Shown piece by piece: positions 18,046 through 26,247 of a DNA stretch of 51,034 nucleotides. The stretch lies in contig NZ_JAKZEW010000032.1 of assembly GCF_022548875.1 (NCBI RefSeq), positions 1 through 51,034 of the forward strand. The letters are read 5' to 3'. The stretch is from Glycomyces sp. L485. GTDB lineage: Bacteria > Actinomycetota > Actinomycetes > Mycobacteriales > Micromonosporaceae. Position numbers and translations under genes: made by a program. A model generated the notes under the pieces. The model ran no database searches, had not been told where the DNA came from, and saw nothing but the letters and a program-made list of their open reading frames with translations. The first letter of the stretch is position 1, and each line of letters starts with the position of its first letter.

Positions 18046-18300
18046 ACTCGGGTCGGACCTATGGATCCGACCGGGTGTGGGGCCGGTTCGGCCGGGACGG
18101 GATCCACGTCGGCCGCAAGCGCGTCGAGGCAATGGCCCCGTGCCCGCGCTGGAAAGCCGATTTGCGAGGTACCCGAGCGGTCACCGATGTGAACCACGCC
18201 GGCCGGATATCAGCGCCATTCGTGCTGTCCAGGGCCCATAGAACGAGATCTGACCGCCCGAGCAGAGCGGCTCGACCGCATCGCCGCGAGGGGCGAAAGC
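18024..18300 (+). pseudogene. IS3-family transposase (OrfB) remnant
   Basis: The plus frame starting at 18024 reads [20 protein letters not shown], then [17 protein letters not shown]. This is the HTH_21 region of IS3-family OrfB (I-x-xSRGTYGSPRVxxxLRxxGxxVGRKRVxRLM). The frame then degenerates and no integrase DDE core follows. The fragment overlaps the ISAs1 remnant end on the opposite strand, so one element has cut into the other. Confidence 0.6.
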
Positions 18301-18348
18301 ACGATTTCCTGCGGCCTCCATGATCGTCAGCCTGGCCGAGCACGCACT

Positions 18349-19707
18349 CTACACGCGGGTGTTCGGATTCGCGGGCGCGGCAGGGACGTATCCTCGGCGT
18401 TCGGCCTCCCATGACAGCTTCTCGTCCCAGTTGAACTTGATACTTGGACACGGCAGGTGCCCCTCCGTCCACAATTTCGGGCAGCTGCCGCCGCAAACGG
18501 GCAGGATGGGGCACGAGCTGCACTGCCATTCGCCCGCGGTCACCTGGGCGTACCAGTCGTCGAACTTGCCCGCCGGGCGAAGCGTGTTGCCGAGGCTCTC
18601 GACGGTGCCGATGATCTCGCTACTCCGGGGTCCGGGGACGAGGGGATGCTCTGAGCACGAGTACACTCGCTCGAGCGGGTCGATGAGCTCTCCCTTGCGA
18701 GTGGTGGCCAGGCAGGTCGCCGCTTTGGGCCGGTTCGGCATGCGGGGCACGCTGAACCCCAGTCGGTGCGCGGTCTCGTATGCGGCGATCTCCCAGGCGG
18801 CGAATTCTTTGGCCTGCAGTTCCACCGCTGAGACGTCATTGCCCCAGGAGTGGACGGGGGCGAGGTGGAGTTCGATGCGGCGGACCGCGAGGCCCGCGTG
18901 GGCCAGGTCGAACAGCAGGTTGTCGACCTCTTCGCGGTTTTCCCGGTCGACGTTGACGCGGACGCTGATCGCGAGGTCGGGTGCCATGCCGGAGCTCACG
19001 GTCTCCGCCAGGGCCTCCACGGTGGTGTCGAAGCTCCCCTTCCCGTTGCGTTTGTGGCGTCGGGCGTTGTGGATCTCGCGCGGTCCGTCTATGGTCACTT
19101 CGAGCAGTCGGACCCGGCATTCTTCGCTCAGTTCCGATATCTTGCCCGGTGTGAGCAGGCTGCCGTTGGTCACCAGAGCAGCGGAGTAGGTCTTTCCTAG
19201 ACGCTCCGCGGCCGCCACGATGCGAGCGCTCATCGTGGTGATCACCTTGTAGGCCAGCATCGGTTCTCCGCCGAACCAGGTGACCGAGGCTCCGTCGACT
19301 TGGGGCTGTTCGAGGACGCCGGTGATCCGACCGGTCATCCTGTCGACCCGGTTCCAGTTCACCGCGGTCTTGAAGTGCTCTTGGCCGCAGTAGTCGCAAT
19401 CCATGTTGCAGTATGAGGTTGGCATGACGGTGAACGTCCGGTTCCGGCTCTCCGCGGCGCGCTGCTCGAAGCCGGAGGTGACCGTCCGCAGCTCGTTCTC
19501 GTCCTCGGGGACGACCGCCGCGATGTCGCTCAGCGTGGGGGCGAGGTCGTGGTCGGACACGTCTTCGCCGTTCTCCAAGGCGGCGGCGACCGGCAGGGGA
19601 AGCGCGAACACCGTTCCGGTGCGTGTCGCGTAGGCGAATCGCACCTCGGCTCCCGCTGAATCGCGGTAGGTCTTCGAACCGATGAGCAGGTAGCGGCTTC
19701 GCTTCAT
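18349..19707 (-). CDS. Radical SAM/SPASM peptide-modifying enzyme
   Basis: The product has 452 residues from the ATG at 19707, which overlaps the stop of the preceding gene by 4 bp (ATGA). Residues 1-90 form a small leading domain. The radical SAM cluster motif C100-x3-C104-x2-C107 lies in TSYCNMDCDYCGQ, followed by VTWFGGEPML (SAM-binding GGEP) and VTIDGPREIHNARR. The C-terminus has a SPASM-type cysteine set (YSCSEHP, CSSCPILPVCGGSCP, CPSIKFN) for auxiliary Fe-S clusters, as in sactipeptide and other RiPP maturases. It should generate a 5'-deoxyadenosyl radical to cross-link or otherwise modify a peptide. It is the last gene of a four-gene operon that diverges from the peptide operon at 23477. 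Confidence 0.88.
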   Translation of the reverse strand: MKRSRYLLIGSKTYRDSAGAEVRFAYATRTGTVFALPLPVAAALENGEDVSDHDLAPTLSDIAAVVPEDENELRTVTSGFEQRAAESRNRTFTVMPTSYCNMDCDYCGQEHFKTAVNWNRVDRMTGRITGVLEQPQVDGASVTWFGGEPMLAYKVITTMSARIVAAAERLGKTYSAALVTNGSLLTPGKISELSEECRVRLLEVTIDGPREIHNARRHKRNGKGSFDTTVEALAETVSSGMAPDLAISVRVNVDRENREEVDNLLFDLAHAGLAVRRIELHLAPVHSWGNDVSAVELQAKEFAAWEIAAYETAHRLGFSVPRMPNRPKAATCLATTRKGELIDPLERVYSCSEHPLVPGPRSSEIIGTVESLGNTLRPAGKFDDWYAQVTAGEWQCSSCPILPVCGGSCPKLWTEGHLPCPSIKFNWDEKLSWEAERRGYVPAAPANPNTRV

Positions 19708-20543
19708 GGTTTCGTCCGTTCCGTGGAGAGGAATGACAGCACCGGGTCGGCGTCCCGATCGGCCCGGCCCGCCGGGGCCGGGAGGCGGAACTCCAGTGAA
19801 GTGACACCGCCGAGTGCGGACACCCGCCGGTCCCGGCTGTCGCTGGGTGAGCGGGTGAACACCGAATCGACTCTGGAGAGTCCGTGGTGTTCGAGCAGTC
19901 GGTTCAGGAACCGGTGCAGCACCACGTCGGTGCAGGAGACTTCGGTCGCTCTGCCGTCGCTCAGGAGAATTTCGACCGGGCTGCCGGCCAGCCGCCCGTC
20001 CATGCCCAGGTGCCTCGAGTAGGTGACGGCGGCATCGGCCACGAATCGTCCCTCGGCGACGCCGACTCCCGCTCGCCATCCGTACGGCGTGGGAGACAAG
20101 GGTATGCGGGAGGCGAGGGCCGCGCGTTCCCACGGTCCGGTGGTCTTCAGGCGCAGGTCCCCGCGGTGGAGCACGGCCGGTGGACGGGGCCCGCCGTCCG
20201 ACTCGGTCCCCCAGCCTGCAGGTGGTCCGGCCACCTGCATCGCTCCCGCGAGCCCTGGGACTCCCGGCACCGCCAGCGGGTCCTCACCGACCACCAACAG
20301 GTGCCACCGTCGGTGGCCCCGCCCGAGTCGAACCACCTCAGCGCCTTCGGCCGAGCGCCGCAGTTTCGGAACTGCCGGCGCGCCCGCGGTCCGCAGATAG
20401 GCCAGCAGCATCGCGGCCTCGGACTTCCGATCCGCCTCGAAGCCCACCACGACAGGGCTCCCGTCGAGCATCCCATGTCCCGCGCAGACCTCGAGCAGTC
20501 GAGCACAGGGGTCGCGAGGCTCCTCGCCGGCTGCGGTGTTCAT
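19704..20543 (-). CDS. Unknown protein in radical SAM operon, possibly M29/NicX-like
   Basis: The product has 279 residues from the ATG at 20543, overlapping its neighbours by 4 bp on both sides. No signal peptide or membrane helix is seen. The second half (RFVADAAVTYSRHLGMDGRL, SPVEILLSDGRATEVSC) is reminiscent of the region in M29 aminopeptidase/NicX-type proteins where a glycine-rich turn precedes a GPVxLxxxDGRVxxIxG strand. The resemblance is weak and I cannot point to metal ligands. The N-terminus (PVVVGFEADRKSEAAMLLAY) could be an alpha/beta domain. Position suggests a partner or processing factor for the adjacent radical SAM protein. Confidence 0.6.
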   Translation of the reverse strand: MNTAAGEEPRDPCARLLEVCAGHGMLDGSPVVVGFEADRKSEAAMLLAYLRTAGAPAVPKLRRSAEGAEVVRLGRGHRRWHLLVVGEDPLAVPGVPGLAGAMQVAGPPAGWGTESDGGPRPPAVLHRGDLRLKTTGPWERAALASRIPLSPTPYGWRAGVGVAEGRFVADAAVTYSRHLGMDGRLAGSPVEILLSDGRATEVSCTDVVLHRFLNRLLEHHGLSRVDSVFTRSPSDSRDRRVSALGGVTSLEFRLPAPAGRADRDADPVLSFLSTERTKP

Positions 20544-21889
20544 ACGCGCTCAGCTCCCGAATCCGAGACCGCCGGCGCGTCTTGCCCGCCCTCGGGGGCC
20601 TTCTTCAGGGCGTTGCGCAGCGGCCTGAACACGACCGCTCCGGCCGCGATCATGAACAGCGCGGCCACACCGTAGACCGTGTCGACGGTCGTGAATCGGA
20701 CCCCGGCGACCGTGGTGTCGAAGTCCGCTAGGACCGTGCCGGCGAGGACGCCCGTCACGGCCATGGCGGTGATGGACGTGGTGTAGGTCAGTGGGTTCAT
20801 TATGGAGTTGACCCTGCCGAGCAGGTGGTCCGGGACGATCTTCAGGACGAGCGGGCCGAGGATGGTGCTGACCATCCCGAGCGGCACCGCCGCGAGCATG
20901 AGGACGACCAGGGCCGGTATGAGCGCCGTCTGGCGGGAGTAGAGCAGAACCAGCAGTCCGATCGCCACCAGGCCCCAGCTGAAGACCTTGGCCTCGCCGA
21001 GTCTGCCGCTCACCCGCCCCGTCAGGAGGGCGCCCACGATCGTGCCCGCCCCCGCCGCGGCGGTGATCGTGCCGAGCCACGAGGCGTTCGTGGCCAGGTT
21101 GTCGGTGACGAAGAAGACTTCCAGGACGTTGAGCGCACCGATCCCGAACATGTAGACGCAGGTCCCGAGGATCAGGATGACCAAGGGTCGCATGGTGACG
21201 AAGAAGGCGAACCCCTCCTTGAGCTCGTTCCAGAAGCCTTGATGCGGGGTCCGCTCCGCAGGCTCGGCGGGCCGGAGCCGCACCGCCCACACGCACAGCG
21301 CGGAGACCAGGAAGGACACCGCGTTGATCCCGAGTGCCCACTCGACGCCGCTGGCGAAGAGGATGGGCGCCGCCAACGGGGGTGCCAGGATCGCGGCGGT
21401 GTTCGATGTGGCAGAGAACAGGCCGAACGCCCTGGGGCGGTCCGATTCGGGCACCGCTTGACCGATAACGGCAAAGCGGGCCGGATTGAAGAACTGCGCG
21501 GCGGAGTTGCTCAAGAACACCAGGAAGCAGATGGCGCTCAGCTGGGTCACCGCGGGCAGGTCGCCGCCGGTCACGGCGACGGCGAGCATGGCGAAGCTCA
21601 AGATCGCCTGCGCGAGGTTCGCCCAAATCATGATCGTGCGGCGATTCCACCTGTCCACGAAGACGCCGGCCAGCGGTCCCACCACGAGGATGGGTGCCGC
21701 CGCGGCGATCAGCACTGCCGACACCGCCGTCGGCGCCCAGGACTCCCCTCCGGCCACGACCGTCCCGACCCAGAGGACGACGGTGACGTCGAAGATGAGA
21801 TCGCCGACGATGGAGATCGCCTGGCCTGTCCACAGGAGCCGAAAGTTGCGATTGCTTCGGAGCCCTGTCCGCCTGTTCGCGGTCGTCAT
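20540..21889 (-). CDS. MFS exporter (MdtH/enterobactin-exporter-like)
   Basis: The product has 449 residues from the ATG at 21889, which overlaps the preceding gene by 4 bp. The N-terminus NRNFRLLWTGQAISIVGD and the loop GVFVDRWNRRTIMIW (motif A) are typical of 12-helix drug/siderophore exporters of the major facilitator superfamily. Many hydrophobic helices follow, with a short soluble C-terminal tail. It probably exports the product of the peptide locus or confers self-resistance. The substrate cannot be read from sequence. Confidence 0.85.
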   Translation of the reverse strand: MTTANRRTGLRSNRNFRLLWTGQAISIVGDLIFDVTVVLWVGTVVAGGESWAPTAVSAVLIAAAAPILVVGPLAGVFVDRWNRRTIMIWANLAQAILSFAMLAVAVTGGDLPAVTQLSAICFLVFLSNSAAQFFNPARFAVIGQAVPESDRPRAFGLFSATSNTAAILAPPLAAPILFASGVEWALGINAVSFLVSALCVWAVRLRPAEPAERTPHQGFWNELKEGFAFFVTMRPLVILILGTCVYMFGIGALNVLEVFFVTDNLATNASWLGTITAAAGAGTIVGALLTGRVSGRLGEAKVFSWGLVAIGLLVLLYSRQTALIPALVVLMLAAVPLGMVSTILGPLVLKIVPDHLLGRVNSIMNPLTYTTSITAMAVTGVLAGTVLADFDTTVAGVRFTTVDTVYGVAALFMIAAGAVVFRPLRNALKKAPEGGQDAPAVSDSGAERV

Positions 21890-22782
21890 GCCGCGGCCCT
21901 CCGCTCGCCGATGGCCGCGCCGAGCCACCCGTGCGGCGCGGGCCGGGAGAGCTGCCGTGCCGTCGCACGCGGGCTGGGGATCTCGCGGACCAGCGCGGTG
22001 AGGCGGTCGAACAGATGGGAGTCGTCGCGGTCATCTTGGGCGGGGTGCGGGGTCAGTGACCGCCGGAGTTCGGGATCGGCACCCGCCCTCCGCTCCAGTT
22101 CTCTCAGGACTTCGGGGAGCCAGGCTCTCGTGCGGACCCCGATACTCAGGTGGACCGAGGCCGATCCGCGCGCGGTTCCCGCATGCCAGTATCCCCGGGG
22201 GATGTACAGGCATTCGCCCTCATCGAGGTCGGTCTCGAGCACCGGCTCGGTGGTGCATTCGAGCACGGTCTGCCGGAGGGGATACGGCGCGGTCGGGGCG
22301 TGCAGCCGCCACGACTTGGAACCGTGAAGCTGCAGCAGGAACACGCTGTCCACGTCGTAGTGGAGCTTCACCCCGCTGTGTCCCGGCGGAGTGATGAAGA
22401 CGACGCAGTAGGTCTCGAAGCCCGTCGCTCGGGTGAACTCGTCGGCGAAGCGGGCCACGCCGGGACTGAAGGTCTGGACCTCCTCCAGCAGCACCGTACA
22501 ACCCGAGGAGAGGACCTCCGCCAAGCCGGAGGCGGTCGCGACCCGCTCCCTTGTCCTGCCGCCCCGCTCCCTGGGGTGGAAGATGCCGCCCCGTTCAGCC
22601 GCGCTGCCGTCCTCGAAGACCCGAAGCGATCGCTCGGGAACTCCTCTAGAGAGCATCGACTCGATCTCCTTCAAATCGAGGATGTCGGAGAAATCTCTGG
22701 TGACGGTGGTGAGCAGTGGCTTTTCGTCCCAGTATTCCATTAGCAAGTCCGGGTCGTCGGCGAGGGTCTTGAGTGGATCCAT
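21886..22782 (-). CDS. JmjC/cupin_4-type 2-oxoglutarate-dependent oxygenase
   Basis: The product has 298 residues from the ATG at 22782, with AAGGAAG upstream. The start MDPLKTLADDPDLLMEYWDE followed by KPLL resembles YcfD/NO66-type ribosomal oxygenases (cupin_4). The Fe(II) triad is visible as H141-x-D143 in KLHYDVDSVFLLQLHGSKSW and H200 in LYIPRGYWHAG. In RiPP pathways such enzymes hydroxylate side chains of the precursor. It is the first gene of the minus-strand operon cupin-MFS-unknown-radical SAM. Confidence 0.85.
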   Translation of the reverse strand: MDPLKTLADDPDLLMEYWDEKPLLTTVTRDFSDILDLKEIESMLSRGVPERSLRVFEDGSAAERGGIFHPRERGGRTRERVATASGLAEVLSSGCTVLLEEVQTFSPGVARFADEFTRATGFETYCVVFITPPGHSGVKLHYDVDSVFLLQLHGSKSWRLHAPTAPYPLRQTVLECTTEPVLETDLDEGECLYIPRGYWHAGTARGSASVHLSIGVRTRAWLPEVLRELERRAGADPELRRSLTPHPAQDDRDDSHLFDRLTALVREIPSPRATARQLSRPAPHGWLGAAIGERRAAA

Positions 22783-22972
22783 ATGCTTCCTTATGAACGG
22801 GGCGAAATCCGAGCCTTAAAGATGGCGACGAGTCACTTGAGAATTGGGCAGACTGAATCTTCGAATACGCATACCGCGCACTGCCGACGTGAGTTGATCC
22901 GTCATGCACCATCGCATTGTCGTTCTCGACGCATGACACACGGCGGAACCCCGATAGGCCCACTCGGTCTAC

Positions 22973-23164
22973 TTATACCCGCATGTGATCCAAGATACCG
23001 TCGGCGGCGACGCATGTCAACACCTCGTGAACGATGCCGCCTAGTCGCTCCACATCCGCCGCACCGCCGGCCGCGGCTCGATCCGGGATCTCTCGAATGC
23101 GCTGGTAGATGCGTTCGGCACCCGGTCGTATCCCCAGGTAGACCGGTTGCATTCGGTCCATAAT
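22973..23164 (-). CDS. Possible small protein between divergent operons
   Basis: An open frame of 63 residues from ATG 23164 (112 residues from ATG 23311) reads MDRMQPVYLGIRPGAERIYQ and is predicted to be helical. No convincing ribosome-binding site precedes any of its ATGs and no family is recognised. It lies in the AT-rich gap between the cupin gene and the peptide operon, and could be a small regulator or chance. Confidence 0.3.
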   Translation of the reverse strand: MMDRMQPVYLGIRPGAERIYQRIREIPDRAAAGGAADVERLGGIVHEVLTCVAADGILDHMRV

Positions 23165-23303
23165 CGCTGAAATCCGGCAATTCATCGAAATTTCTGTATT
23201 TTCGTATGCAGCCGCAAGAGCGCCAATGTATCCCTTCTGCCAATCAAGATCTATCAGCGACGATTCGCATCGTCCTGAATCTCCACATGAACATTGGCAA
23301 AGA

Positions 23304-23324
23304 ATGATCATGGAAATTGATCAT
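23304..23324. promoter_or_regulatory. Palindrome ATGATCA-N7-TGATCAT
   Basis: This is a perfect 7-bp inverted repeat with a 7-base spacer, 68 bp upstream of the putative -35 box. It is a candidate binding site for a dimeric regulator; the regulator is unknown. Confidence 0.45.
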
Positions 23325-23371
23325 CGCTCGCCATCGAGGAATTCGACAGCAAGCAGTCTTGGGAACCGGGA

Positions 23372-23393
23372 AATGCATCCATGTCGATGCATT
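23372..23393. promoter_or_regulatory. Palindrome AATGCATC-N6-GATGCATT
   Basis: A perfect 8-bp inverted repeat with a 6-base spacer whose right arm overlaps the first two bases of the -35 box TTGACC. It is a good operator candidate for control of the peptide operon. Confidence 0.5.
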
Positions 23394-23421
23394 GACCATC
23401 ATGGTCACTCGCTGATATTCT
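23392..23421 (+). promoter_or_regulatory. Promoter of the peptide operon
   Basis: TTGACC at 23392-23397 and TATTCT at 23416-23421 are 18 bases apart. A start near 23428 would leave about 50 nt before the peptide ATG at 23477. The perfect palindrome TGACCAT-C-ATGGTCA (23393-23407) covers the -35 box and downstream bases, so a repressor bound there would block RNA polymerase. Confidence 0.55.
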
Positions 23422-23476
23422 CAATTGCGGCATGCCTCAGACGCACATCAATCACATGCGTAAAGGAGTCGTTCGG

Positions 23477-23617
23477 ATGCCAGACAAAGAACAGACCCCC
23501 GGCGAGGAAGAACTCGCCAAGGCCGAAGAAGACGTGGAAGGCCACGGAATCGAAGACGAGGACGAAGGCGACGCCGATGTTCTCGACGTCAACTTCGGCT
23601 GCAACAAGCTGCAGTAG
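23477..23617 (+). CDS. Candidate RiPP precursor peptide (46 residues)
   Basis: The ATG at 23477 is preceded by AAAGGAG at 23462-23468 with 8-nt spacing, the best ribosome-binding site in this operon; an in-frame ATG at 23432 has none. The peptide starts MPDKEQTPGEEELAKAEEDV, is very acidic for most of its length (E and D rich, with DVEGH at residues 19-23), and ends LDVNFGCNKLQ. This acidic leader with a short, neutral to basic tail containing one Cys, one Phe and two Asn is the layout of a RiPP precursor. It is followed by a strong hairpin and then by modification and protease genes. No known precursor family is recognised. Confidence 0.75.
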   Translation: MPDKEQTPGEEELAKAEEDVEGHGIEDEDEGDADVLDVNFGCNKLQ

Positions 23618-23666
23618 GCCGAACTAGGCGCAGGTGCGTCCCCGCATCAGCACCGTACGCCGTACG

Positions 23667-23706
23667 ACGGCGGGCTGCTCCTTCACCCCGAAGCGCAGCC
23701 CGCCGT
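23667..23706 (+). terminator. Strong hairpin between peptide gene and protease genes
   Basis: ACGGCGGGCTGC (23667-23678) and GCAGCCCGCCGT (23695-23706) form a perfect 12-bp stem with a 16-nt loop that can pair further (CTTC/GAAG). There is no U-tract after it. It may be a partial terminator or an RNA-stabilising element that raises expression of the peptide relative to the downstream enzymes. Confidence 0.55.
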
Positions 23707-23767
23707 CTGATCTGACGGCAGCGGCCAACGCCGTCCAGTACGCCGCCACGAAAGGGCGAACCAGTCC

Positions 23768-25024
23768 GTGCGAACCATGCCGTATTCACCTGCCCCGGAG
23801 ACCGCCCACTTCCTGGAGACGACCGGCGGCGCGAGCGCCGTCGTCGTCGCCCGACCCGGAGCGCGCGTCACCGCCCTCAGCATCCGGCTCTCCGTAGGAT
23901 CCTTCGACGACCCCGAGGGCCGCAATGGCACCACCCACCTGGTCGAGCACCTCCTGTACGGACCCAATCCCGGCTCGCAAGGGGGCAGCTTCCAAGTCGT
24001 CGAACACATGGGCGGCTTCGCGAACGCGAGAACCTCGGCGGAGCACACCAACTTCTACGCGGCGGTTCCGGCCGGACTGAGCTCGAAGCTGTTCGCGCGA
24101 GAGGCCGACCGCATGACGGACACCTTGGATTGGCTGACCTCCGCATCACTCGAGCACGAGAAGAACGTGGTCCTCAACGAGATCCGGCAGCGGCGCGGCA
24201 GGAAGGAACTGCTGGCCGCTCAGGAGCACGTCATGAGCTCGTGGTACGGCCCGGGAGCCCCGGCATCCTTCCTCTCCATGGGAACGCCCTCGCACCTCCA
24301 ACGTATCGAGCCGGAGTCATGCGTCGCGTTCCTGGAGCACCGCTACCGCCGAGCACGCGTCGCCGTATCGGCGGTCGGCGACGTCGAGCCCGAGCAGATG
24401 TCGGCACTCGCCGAGTCGCTAGGGACTCGGTTCGACGGCTCCTCGGCATCGGCAGCGGAACGCCTGCCGATCAATCCCGGTCCCCGGTGCGTCGCCGCTC
24501 ATTCCGTCGACGGCGGTGAACGAGCCGTCCTCGGCGTTCCGCTCCCGGCCTACAAGATCCACTCCTTCGAGCATCTCCGCCTCGCCACCCTGCTGTTCGC
24601 GGGAAACGACAGGTCCGACCGACTGCGGCAGAGCATCGTCCCCAAGTGCGTCGCCACAGTGCGGGCCAAGCTCCTGCCGCGGTCCAGGACGCATTCGATC
24701 GGCCTGATCGAACTCGTGCCCGATTCCGGGAGCGATGCCCGGCACGCGGTCGCATCGTTCGACCTCGCCTTGCGGCAGCTCGCCGACGCACCCGATCTGG
24801 AGGACCGCATCGAACGAGTGTGGCCGACCTATCGCACGGAGTGGTTGCAGGGCGACGACGATCCCGTCGGCCTGGCCAACGGCCTGTCGCATGCCCTGCT
24901 CACGGGCGACGAAGCCGCCTACCTGGAGTGGCCCGACACCCCGATGCCCGGCGCAGAGGAGATCCGCGGCGCACTGCAGACCTGGCAGAGGGGGGAGCGA
25001 TGCGAGATCCTGTTCGCCCCGTGA
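23768..25024 (+). CDS. M16-family zinc peptidase, active subunit
   Basis: The product has 418 residues from the GTG at 23768; an in-frame ATG at 23777 is the alternative. The inverted zinc motif H57-x2-E60-H61 lies in THLVEHLLYG, and the third ligand E138 lies in VVLNEI. This gives the exact HxxEH-x76-E spacing of M16 peptidases. The fold continues with FANARTSAEHTNFYAAVP, typical of the family (G-x-xNAxTxxExTxY). There is no signal peptide, so it acts in the cytoplasm. In PQQ and several other RiPP pathways M16 enzymes trim the leader. It overlaps the next gene, a second M16 protein without the zinc motif. Confidence 0.9.
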   Translation: MRTMPYSPAPETAHFLETTGGASAVVVARPGARVTALSIRLSVGSFDDPEGRNGTTHLVEHLLYGPNPGSQGGSFQVVEHMGGFANARTSAEHTNFYAAVPAGLSSKLFAREADRMTDTLDWLTSASLEHEKNVVLNEIRQRRGRKELLAAQEHVMSSWYGPGAPASFLSMGTPSHLQRIEPESCVAFLEHRYRRARVAVSAVGDVEPEQMSALAESLGTRFDGSSASAAERLPINPGPRCVAAHSVDGGERAVLGVPLPAYKIHSFEHLRLATLLFAGNDRSDRLRQSIVPKCVATVRAKLLPRSRTHSIGLIELVPDSGSDARHAVASFDLALRQLADAPDLEDRIERVWPTYRTEWLQGDDDPVGLANGLSHALLTGDEAAYLEWPDTPMPGAEEIRGALQTWQRGERCEILFAP

Positions 25025-26247
25025 ACACCCGCGACACCGAGGAGTCCGGCACTCCGTTCACGATGACGCCGATCGATTTCGGTCCGCACACGGTGCACCT
25101 GCTCGACGCGCCCGAACATCGGCGGATCGCCGCCGCCCGGCTGTTCTGGCGAGTGGACAACCCCTCCGACGCCCGCTACGCCATCGCTCTCGACTGGGCG
25201 CTGGGCCGCTCCCGTCGACTCGATTCCCTTGGCGCACAATGGTCGGTGGAATCCCATCTCGGCTCCATCGCAGTAGCGGTGGCCGCGCCGAGCGAACTGA
25301 TCTGGGACGCCGTCGACGAGTGTCGCAGGGCGATCGTCGAGCCGCCGCTTGAGCGCTCCCTGTTCGACCGCGCCCGCAGCATCCGGCGGGCCGGCGCGGC
25401 GAGATCGGAGCGACGACCGGTCGACGCGGCCCGCAGGCACGTGCGTGCGATGCATTTCCACCCGGAATCCAACGTCATAGACCACCCCGACGGCAGCGCT
25501 CGCGCCATCGAAAACCTTACCGCCGACGATGCGAGGCAGGCGATCGCTGCACTCGAGACACGACATGCCTGGAACCTGATAGGCGTCGGACTGACTCACG
25601 GCGAGTCCGAGGACTGGCTGTGTTCGCTGCCGTCCGTGAAACAGAGCGAACCCTCATCGGTCGCTCGACCGGACAGGGCGAAACCGCGATCGACGCTCCA
25701 CGAACCCCGCTGCACCCAAGACCTGCTCGCCGTCGCCGCCGTGGTCCACCTCGAAGACGCCGAACGGTTCGCCGTGGCGCACATCGTCTGTCACGGCCTG
25801 GCGGGCTGGAGCGGAGCCGCCTGGCACCGCCACTTCCGCGAGGAGTTGGGCGCGGCCTACGAGATGGAGTCCGAAGTGATCTGCGCGCGCCACGGGTCGG
25901 AAGCAATCGCCATGACGAGAATCGTCACATCCGTCGACCCCCGACGGTCGGCCGAGATCGCCCGGATCGCCGAGAGCGACATCGCCCGGATCGCCCACCT
26001 GCCTCGCGAGCAGTGGGAGATCCACCGGAAGCAATTCGCCCGCTCGCTGGACACGCAGGTTCGCGACGCCGAAAAGCTCTTGTCGTGGATATCGCCCTTC
26101 ATCCAGGCCGGCATGTCCGCCGCGTCGTTCGAACGCTTCCTCGGCATCGTCTTCCAGTCGTTCCCCGGAGCGATCCACTCCCATCTCGAGGCGTTCGCCC
26201 GTCAAGCGTCCATGATCCGTATGACCAGCATGGAGGACTCGCAGTGA
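25000..26247 (+). CDS. M16-family protein, inactive partner subunit
   Basis: The product has 415 residues from the ATG at 25000, which lies directly after GGGGGAG and overlaps the upstream M16 gene by 25 bp; GTG 25021 is an alternative. No HxxEH motif is present. The C-terminal half has the M16 hallmark HRHFREELGAAYEMESEVI (L-R-E-E-x-G-x-x-Y-x-V-x-S). M16B peptidases often work as a heterodimer of a zinc-binding subunit and a catalytically dead subunit that helps to hold substrate. The adjacent genes fit that arrangement. Confidence 0.8.
   Translation: MRDPVRPVNTRDTEESGTPFTMTPIDFGPHTVHLLDAPEHRRIAAARLFWRVDNPSDARYAIALDWALGRSRRLDSLGAQWSVESHLGSIAVAVAAPSELIWDAVDECRRAIVEPPLERSLFDRARSIRRAGAARSERRPVDAARRHVRAMHFHPESNVIDHPDGSARAIENLTADDARQAIAALETRHAWNLIGVGLTHGESEDWLCSLPSVKQSEPSSVARPDRAKPRSTLHEPRCTQDLLAVAAVVHLEDAERFAVAHIVCHGLAGWSGAAWHRHFREELGAAYEMESEVICARHGSEAIAMTRIVTSVDPRRSAEIARIAESDIARIAHLPREQWEIHRKQFARSLDTQVRDAEKLLSWISPFIQAGMSAASFERFLGIVFQSFPGAIHSHLEAFARQASMIRMTSMEDSQ

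Larger units (their letters stand above)
22783..23476. other. AT-rich divergent intergenic region
   Basis: This 694-bp gap separates the minus operon (cupin first) from the plus operon (peptide first). It is clearly more AT-rich than its surroundings, especially 23160-23460. It carries three perfect dyads and a promoter-like -35/-10 pair close to the peptide gene. Apart from the doubtful frame at 22973 there is no supported gene. Confidence 0.6.

Noticed and set aside
18349-20133. Upstream start at 20133 for the radical SAM protein
   Set aside because: The extra 142 residues overlap the 279-residue gene in another frame and are Arg/Pro-rich shadow sequence; ATG 19707 gives a 4-bp overlap like all its neighbours.
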